From Marinisporobacter balticus (GTDB lineage: Bacteria > Bacillota > Clostridia > Peptostreptococcales > Thermotaleaceae), in the NCBI RefSeq assembly GCF_004345705.1, contig NZ_SLWV01000021.1, positions 1-64,000 on the forward strand: a stretch of DNA of 64,000 bases, read 5' to 3'. The notes beneath the pieces were generated by a model. That model was not told where the DNA came from. It saw only the letters and a list, made by a program, of their open reading frames with translations, and searched no databases. The position numbers were made by a program, and so were the translations under genes. Below are positions 62,425-64,000 of the stretch, one piece after another (within the stretch, counting starts at the first letter, position 1; each line of letters begins with the position of its first letter).

Positions 62425-64000
62425 ATGAGAAAAATAAATTCAAAGTTTATAACCAATTTTATATCAGAATCAGGTAATTTTTTACAAAACAAAGATTATT
62501 TTGCATTTGTAGAGTTGGATAAATTTGCAATCTACGTGATTGCAGATGGTATAGATAACGATATAGATTTAGAAAGTGCGAAAATAGCAGTATCTAGCAT
62601 TATAAGTAATTTTAACCAAAACCCGAGTATGAGAAAAGGTTTTTTAAAGAAATTATTAAAACTTGCCAACAAAGAATTAATAGAACAAAGCAAAAAACTA
62701 AGACTAAAAACATCCATTACCATTGTGGTTACCAATTATGTAAAAGTGAGATATGCTTTAGTAGGAAATACAAGGTTTTGTTTGTTTAGAGAAGGTTTTT
62801 TAAAACATCAAAGTAAAGATCAATCTTTAACACAACAATTAGTGGATAGAGAAAAAGTACAACTTGATAAAATTGCCCAACATGAAGAAAAAAACAATTT
62901 ATATTGTTTTTTAGGACAAGACGAAAAATTAACCCCTTATATATCGAAAAAATTCAAACTCCAAAAGGGAGATGTGATTACCCTTTTAACCAAAGGCGTT
63001 TGGGAAAATATAGATAGTGCAGAAATGATAGATGGGTTAGCTGATGCAAAAGAAGCACAAGAAGTCATTGATAATGTAGAAGAAATGCTTTTATCAAAAC
63101 AACCGGAAGCGCTTGAAAATTATACATTAGCCGTTATATTTGTAGATAAAATATATCAAAACCCAAAAAGAAAGCAAAAGATAAAAAACATTTTGCTGAC
63201 AGTAATTCCGATTCTTATTATCATAGCTATTATTTTTTTTGTATGGTATTTTAAACATCAAAAAAGATTAGAGCAAATCAGTGAAATGAACTATGCTATA
63301 AAGAATGCCAATAGCTACATTGAAGATGAAAACTTTATAAGAGCGAATGAAGAATATAAAAATGCACTAAACTTAGCTAAAAAATTAAAGCTAGAAGACA
63401 AAAGAGCGGATATGGATCAATACTACAAGCTAACAGAAACAATTATTGATGCAGATAAAAGTTTGCAGGATGCCGCATATCAAGATGCTTTAGATACATA
63501 TTTATCAGCAGAAAAAAAAGCTTATTATGCAGATAACTTAGGAAAAGATTATATTGATGAACAATTAAATAAGACAAATGAACATATAAAAGTCTTTGAT
63601 TTATTAGCACAAGGAGATAAAAAAATGGAGCTTGAAGATCTAACAGCAGCGAAAGAAGATTATAAACTTGCAAGAGACCTCGCTACCAATATCTTTTTTA
63701 AAGAAGCCAAAAAGGAAGCAAATGATAAGTTAGTTCAAATATATGAAGCGGATGCACAAGAAGAAAAAGAACAACAAGAAGAAGAAAAGGCGATAGAAGA
63801 AGAGGAACAAGCTTTAGCACAAGAGGAAGAAAAAGAAGAAAAAGAGAAGTTAAGTACCCAGCTAAACGCCCTAGAAATATCTAAAAAAGGGGATGTAAGC
63901 TATAGCATCGGAAGTTATCATGATGCTAAAATGTATTATACCATGGCGCAAGAAATGTACAAACAAATAGAAATGTACGGTTTTGCAGACAAAACAGAAG
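62425..64000 (+). CDS. PP2C-like pseudophosphatase with TM helix and long helical extension (partial at window edge)
   Basis: At least 525 residues from ATG 62425 (AAGGGTG upstream); the reading frame has no stop before the window ends. Residues ~1-235 are PP2C-like (FVELDKFAIYVIADGID) but key acidic residues are missing: NKDY for N-E-D, LLTKGV for SDG and ENYT for DN. A TM helix (~255-277) leads to an extracytoplasmic, Glu/Lys-rich helical region with TPR-like repeats (YAIKNANSYIEDENFIRANEEYKNALNLAKKLKLE). A catalytically inactive sensor or scaffold that couples signalling to structures outside the membrane is inferred. Confidence 0.65.
   Translation, partial: MRKINSKFITNFISESGNFLQNKDYFAFVELDKFAIYVIADGIDNDIDLESAKIAVSSIISNFNQNPSMRKGFLKKLLKLANKELIEQSKKLRLKTSITIVVTNYVKVRYALVGNTRFCLFREGFLKHQSKDQSLTQQLVDREKVQLDKIAQHEEKNNLYCFLGQDEKLTPYISKKFKLQKGDVITLLTKGVWENIDSAEMIDGLADAKEAQEVIDNVEEMLLSKQPEALENYTLAVIFVDKIYQNPKRKQKIKNILLTVIPILIIIAIIFFVWYFKHQKRLEQISEMNYAIKNANSYIEDENFIRANEEYKNALNLAKKLKLEDKRADMDQYYKLTETIIDADKSLQDAAYQDALDTYLSAEKKAYYADNLGKDYIDEQLNKTNEHIKVFDLLAQGDKKMELEDLTAAKEDYKLARDLATNIFFKEAKKEANDKLVQIYEADAQEEKEQQEEEKAIEEEEQALAQEEEKEEKEKLSTQLNALEISKKGDVSYSIGSYHDAKMYYTMAQEMYKQIEMYGFADKTE

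Noticed and set aside
1..64000. CRISPR arrays, tRNA or rRNA genes, prophage
   Set aside because: No regularly spaced repeats, cloverleaf-like segments or rRNA stretches were noticed, and the tube and sheath-like genes lack capsid, terminase or lysis neighbours inside the window.

Overview
The window comes from a low-GC, anaerobic, endospore-forming member of the Clostridia, of the Alkaliphilus/Crassaminicella type by gene content; no species can be named from sequence alone. Support: an alpha/beta-type small acid-soluble spore protein, lysine, TPP and cobalamin riboswitches, an Nfn/Stn-like flavin and iron-sulfur complex, ferredoxin-linked amino-acid dehydrogenase subunits, and a sigma-54-controlled amino-acid gene pair. 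No rRNA, tRNA, CRISPR array or intact prophage was seen. Mobile DNA is limited to a truncated IS630-type transposase at the left edge and a decayed transposase tail near 22.4 kb.

Layout. 0-3.7 kb: IS630 remnant, then asd-dapG-dapB on the minus strand. 4.2-10.8 kb: a multi-subunit proline/hydroxyproline-dehydrogenase-like operon with symporter, regulator and a DapA paralogue. 10.9-15.8 kb: a second diaminopimelate operon (DeoR regulator, asd, dapA, dapB, dapH) behind a lysine riboswitch and terminator. 15.9-22.3 kb: M20 deacylase, CPBP protease, DegV, TPP riboswitch-thiT, spore protein, methyltransferase, cold-shock protein and Hsp33. 22.3-32.5 kb: a cobalamin riboswitch leads an ECF transporter and four exported proteins built from transcobalamin-like parts (DUF4430 beta domains, alpha/alpha-barrel repeats, SLH anchors). 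32.7-41 kb: gpmI, a GNAT and a three-gene StnABC-like complex. 41.3-47.3 kb: a D-glutamate/5-oxoproline cluster (ycsI, IclR regulator, pxpA, ycsG, pxpB, pxpC). 47.3-54.1 kb: a PcrA-like helicase, a sigma-54 activator, an alanine-dehydrogenase-family enzyme and an NhaC-type antiporter. 54.6 kb to the right edge: a vWA membrane protein, a large candidate sheath protein, two Hcp/TssD-like tube candidates, a J-domain protein, two FHA proteins and two PP2C-type proteins, the last running off the window.

Two systems stand out. The first is the B12-riboswitch locus. It looks like a Gram-positive route in which wall-anchored and secreted proteins with the two folds of intrinsic factor/transcobalamin capture a corrinoid, a lipoprotein receives it, and an ECF transporter imports it. 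The second is the right-hand cluster, which looks like a contractile-injection (type VI-like) apparatus with phospho-signalling partners in a Gram-positive. Both functions are inferred from domain recognition and context and have not been tested by database search. Smaller points of note are a DapB copy with Tyr at the catalytic His position, an StnA-like fusion with Ser at the formate dehydrogenase Sec/Cys position, an Nramp-family protein without its metal motifs, and operator-like palindromes at several promoters.
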